From Rhynochetos jubatus (Eukaryota; Chordata; Aves; Eurypygiformes; Rhynochetidae), in assembly GCA_027574665.1 (NCBI GenBank), contig CM050652.1, positions 4,444,589 through 4,508,588 of the forward strand: a stretch of DNA of 64,000 nt, given 5' to 3'. Of this stretch, positions 60,221-64,000 are shown in pieces. Numbering within the stretch: the first letter of the stretch is position 1; the number at the start of each line of letters is the position of its first letter. A model generated the notes under the pieces. It had not been told where the DNA came from. It did no database searches and saw nothing but the letters and a program-made list of their open reading frames with translations. Both the position numbers and the translations under genes were made by a program.

Positions 60221-61479
60221 GGGGAGGTTTTCCACTGGCTTTCAGGGTCAGGATTTTGCACACAGCAACACTGAGTGGACCCCAGAGGTAATGCTAGAAA
60301 ACAGGGAGTGATTTGCCGTGTGCTGCTTTGGTACTCCATGATGCAAAGGCTGGCGTATCCCTGACCATGATGGCTGTAACCAGGTGGTTTCAGCAATACT
60401 TCAGCTTGTATCCTTGGAGAATGAGGAGCCTGAGGGTGCCTGAGGCTGCAGTGGCTGGGAGGGACCATCCGCAGCAATGACCACGGTCCTCCCACCTTCC
60501 ATCCTTTGCCCAGTACCAGCAGTCAGACTCTGGCAGCCCATCCTAGGCAGTGCTGATGGCCACTCTGCTGTCCCAGACCCTATCCATCATACAGGTCTGG
60601 TACAAGCCATAAAGCCAACAGCAGAAATGGTTGGTGTGATGAGAACACAACCAGAAACGAGGCTGAGGAAAGTCACTGTGCATCAAAGGGCACCTACGAA
60701 TCTGTTACCCAAATTAACTGCTGGTGACAAATCATGGTGTTCGCGTGGGGCAGTCGGAGTCAATGCAAGCCAGCGACCTGAACTCTGTAGCATGTTTCAG
60801 AGAGCAGATTATTGGTAATCCATGACTCAGAAGTTCTGGTTGTAATTTCCCGAGATGATGTTGCAATTCTCAAGAGATAGTAAGGTGACTGTGATGGTAA
60901 TTTGGTCTTAGAGTTCAAGTCCCCTGGAGACATCTGATCGTGTGAGAGACCTGGGTTACTTTTTATAACAGATGAATTTATAACTGGAGAAAAGCAGTGA
61001 AAGAACACAAGTATTAGAATCAAAAAGCAGAGAGTAAATAAAAATAAAATAATACTGAAAAAGGAAAGACATCATAAATTTTAGGCTATTAAAGTACCTT
61101 AGGAGCCCACGACTTCTGAATACGTTAAGAATAATAAATTCTTTGCTATGTTAGCAAAAATATTTTCTCCCTGGCAAATATCCCTGGCTTAAAGCACAGA
61201 TTTATTTGTAGAGTGGTTTCATAGTAGCTCCAAAATATAAGGTTTTTATGCTTAAGTCTATAAGCTCTGTGTGATTTAGTGCTGGGGGAAGAGATCACAG
61301 TTTAATTAATTTTTTAAATAAGAAAATTCTAAATTCATAGAGTCAAAATATTTTTCATTCAAAGCTCTTTAAGAATGAGTTATTTAAACTAAAACTAAAG
61401 CAGAGGTATAAATGGTTTGGATTTTGGATCCACTGCTGATTTAATCCTCTGTATTTAGTTTAGGAAAGAAAGTACTAAA
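60221..61479. other. Non-coding stretch, no recognisable feature
   Basis: Unique sequence; the right part is A-rich. Open frames of 108 and 113 codons overlap each other on opposite strands and resemble nothing known. Confidence 0.55.
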
Positions 61480-61780
61480 TTTGATTTGCATATAATTCCT
61501 CCTGCTGTAATGCAAACGAGCTGCTGCCAACAGACCAATACTCATGAACAAGATGACGACAGTTAACCAGTCTACCCCATGCAAAACACAGGGCCTGAAA
61601 ATCCTCCAACAAATTCCCAGGTGCTCTGAATTAATCCAGCGTGAACCTACTAACTTTATATTCCTTTAGAAACTGCAGAATCCTTAAACATGAATTGTCT
61701 AATTGCCATCAGACTCAACAAGAATAAGCCTGTTCGCCACCCAGTAACGTAACTCCAGAATATGTTCCAATAATAATAAT
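61480..61780. promoter_or_regulatory. Candidate conserved element with POU octamer
   Basis: Contains ATTTGCAT (61484-61491), the exact core of the POU-factor octamer, in repeat-free sequence with several retained CpGs (for example near 61517, 61557, 61641, 61735 and 61748). No open frame of note. Enhancer function is an inference from motif content only. Confidence 0.25.
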
Positions 61781-62037
61781 CAACAAGTAGCAGTTTTCAT
61801 TCCCATGTTGCTCAGAATTTAAGGATGAATGTCTATGCAGGAGAGAAAGGGGAAAGTATGTTCATGTGTATATTAAAGTAATCAAAACTGCAATTACATT
61901 ACAACGCAGTTATGAATTTTCTTATTTACTCCCATGTCATTGTCATGATTTCTTCAGGGTCATCCCAGATTTATACCCTCATAAATGATTGTAGAGATCT
62001 GGCCCAGCTCTTACATGTGTGTACATCATTATTTTCT
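61781..62037. other. Non-coding stretch, no recognisable feature
   Basis: Unique AT-rich sequence; nothing recognised. Confidence 0.5.
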
Positions 62038-62070
62038 CCATCTCTCTCTTTTCTCTCTCACACACACACA
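62038..62070 (+). repeat. Compound (CT)n/(CA)n microsatellite
   Basis: An interrupted CT run followed directly by six CA units. Confidence 0.9.
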
Positions 62071-64000
62071 TTTTCTAGGTCTGTTTTGTATTTTCTTATA
62101 CAGAAAGACTGGCTGAGCTTGTATTGCACCAGTGCTACTATGACGATGAAAAATAAGAATATAGACATCAGACTACTATATACAAACATAGAATAAAAAG
62201 GTGTATTTACACTCAGCCAGTCCTCAGGATGCAAACATATCTATCACTACAGGCAGCCATATGATGAAAACACAACATATGGCAACTTAATCATAACAGT
62301 AAATAAAAGTGATGTTCTGTGTTGGTAGAAAGAGAGGAGCCACCACACGTAATCTGTGTTTGTCTCACACCGTAATGGCTAAAGGAGACAGAGAAAACTG
62401 TAATGGAGAGTGTTGGACTAAGAGACTCCAATGACAAATTTTCTTCTTCCATTTAAGACACAAGGGTGGGAGGCCTTTCTAATTCCTTCTGTCTCAGACC
62501 AGAGTCTTTTTGTGACTGAGGATGTGAGGAGGTGACATTTGTGAGGTGTCTGGGGAGCCAAGGAAGAAGGTTTCTGAAGTCAGAGAATGGGCATGGGGTG
62601 GAAATTGTCCCCTGAGTCCCAGCATTCCACATGACGTTGCACGAAAGGGGAAGAACCCTTGAATCCTGAGAAAGAAAACCATTGATGCCTCTTCCATCAA
62701 TTCACAATGCTCCATCCCTTTTTCAGAAGCTGCAAAGACCATACCTGGTCTTTATGGGTGGCCCACACCCTACAGGTCTGTGCTCATGAGTTAGAGGTTA
62801 GTTTGAACCCAGGAGCACAAAAGTTTCCACCCTTTGGCTATTTGACAACTGAAAACTGTGGACCTCTCTGCTTCCAGCAGACAAAGATGGTTTTGATGTC
62901 TTTTCCAATCCACTAAAATTTCCAGAAATGGATGCCTGATATTAAACTCAGAATCCATGCTAGCTAGATACGGGATTGTCCTGATTTTTAAAAGTAGATT
63001 GCTGCTACTTCTCATCAAGACTCAATCCACTTTGAGAGGGGTCAGTAATTATGAAGCTTTACAATGGGATTTTAGGAGTTTATTTTCAGAAACCCAACCT
63101 GGTTCTGCTTGCAGGGAGCTCCATGGATCGTCTTTCTAACAGGAACAGCTTTGGGGCCTAAGTAAAATCCAATCATCAGGGCCAGTAGGTACCCACAACA
63201 AATCCGAACTGACAGCTGTTTTCTCCAGGGCTAAATTTGTACCAAAGAGTTTTGGAAACATAAGCAACTAATCATCTCATCCTGAGAGAAATTAGTTAAG
63301 TATGAAAGGATTAAAAGAGCCCTGAAAACTGAGAGGAGAAGTAAAGAAGCTTTTCATAAAACATCATTTTTGATACTCAGAAGAGCTTTCTTCATTAGGA
63401 AATGTTATCCAGTTGTACTGAAGTCACTATCTGTTCTGCCAGTAGCACACCTCCTCTGTAAAGAAGGGTAATTCTCCATGCTGCTCTGGAAAAAATGCAA
63501 ATTTGAGGGGATTCATATAACTTTCCTTCACCTAGCCAGGTCAGAGCTGAAATTTTATTTGGTATTTAGTCTTCTTCAGTGCAAGATAAGACACAAAAAT
63601 ACCCTTAAACAACAGAATCTACATTGTTGTGCTTTTTACCCTTTTTTTTTTTTCTTTTAAGAGAAAAAGCTTATTTCTCAGTTAGGTAACTTCTGCAAAA
63701 ATGTGCAAACAAGTGCTGGGACACGCCAAAGAATAATGATATCTCACTTTTCTGCACAGTGAGCTATATTTAGGGCAGTCTGCATTATTGTGTTAACTTG
63801 AGGTCCACAGTATGGTAGGTTATGGAGATTGAGAGGTCTAGAACACTCTTCCTAGTATAGATGTCTAGCTAAAGGTAGTATTTCATACATCACAAGGGCC
63901 ATATTCGTTGATCTTACACGTTAGTCATGACTACCCACAACAAGGTGTTAACCACAGTAACTCCGCTGGCTGCAGCAAACCTGCAGTACCTTTTGTGTGC
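62071..64000. other. Non-coding stretch to window end
   Basis: Unique sequence with a T-rich tract near 63641-63653. Open frames up to 82 codons are not gene-like. No repeat recognised. Confidence 0.55.

Noticed and set aside
1-64000. tRNA, rRNA, CRISPR arrays, phage or bacterial genes
   Set aside because: No cloverleaf with A- and B-box, no regularly spaced direct repeats and no bacterial-type gene density were seen.

Overview
The window looks like non-coding DNA from a bird genome. The evidence is its repeat content: at least eleven pieces of CR1, the main avian LINE, and one LTR of a type common in neoavian birds. It also holds a few heavily decayed MIR/L3-like retroposons of amniote age. 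CpG is sparse and microsatellites are short. I cannot name the species; a neoavian bird, perhaps a passerine, is an inference from the LTR type.

No host protein-coding gene can be supported. All open frames are short (168 codons at most). The only ones with recognisable protein similarity are dead CR1 reverse-transcriptase (ORF2) fragments, at about 27.5-27.9 kb (-), 24.6-24.8 kb (+), 31.7-32.1 kb (+) and 42.7-42.95 kb (+). I found no tRNA, rRNA, CRISPR array, operon or bacterial feature. The window is best read as a gene desert or the inside of a very large intron.

Layout. 0-13 kb: unique AT-rich sequence with a CR1 piece cut by the left edge, an MIR/L3-like relic (0.8 kb), an old CR1 tail with a 10-bp-stem hairpin beside it (3.0-3.14 kb), a near-perfect palindrome (9.2 kb), a second relic (11.0 kb) and a candidate conserved element (12 kb). 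13-24 kb: an old CR1 piece, the best MIR copy (14.7 kb), and at 17.5-17.96 kb a CpG-richer segment with a perfect 20-bp RFX/X-box-like palindrome, the most promising regulatory candidate. 24-32 kb: the repeat-rich core, with two opposed CR1 copies forming an inverted repeat (24.44-24.91 kb), a CR1 ORF2 C-terminal fragment (27.5 kb), an apparently full-length solo LTR (29.8-30.6 kb) and a CR1 RT-core fragment (31.7-32.1 kb), with two hairpins downstream of it. 32-43 kb: mostly unique, with a heptamer microsatellite followed by an exon-like interval (37.1-37.4 kb) and two tandem CR1 3' ends separated by a GT repeat (42.6-43.1 kb). 43-64 kb: unique sequence with a few more CR1/L3 remnants and several AT-rich, homeodomain-motif-bearing segments that could be conserved enhancers.

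There is no gene network to describe. The most useful follow-ups are conservation checks on the candidate regulatory segments and a test of the exon-like interval near 37.2 kb. I see no sign of a new biological system.
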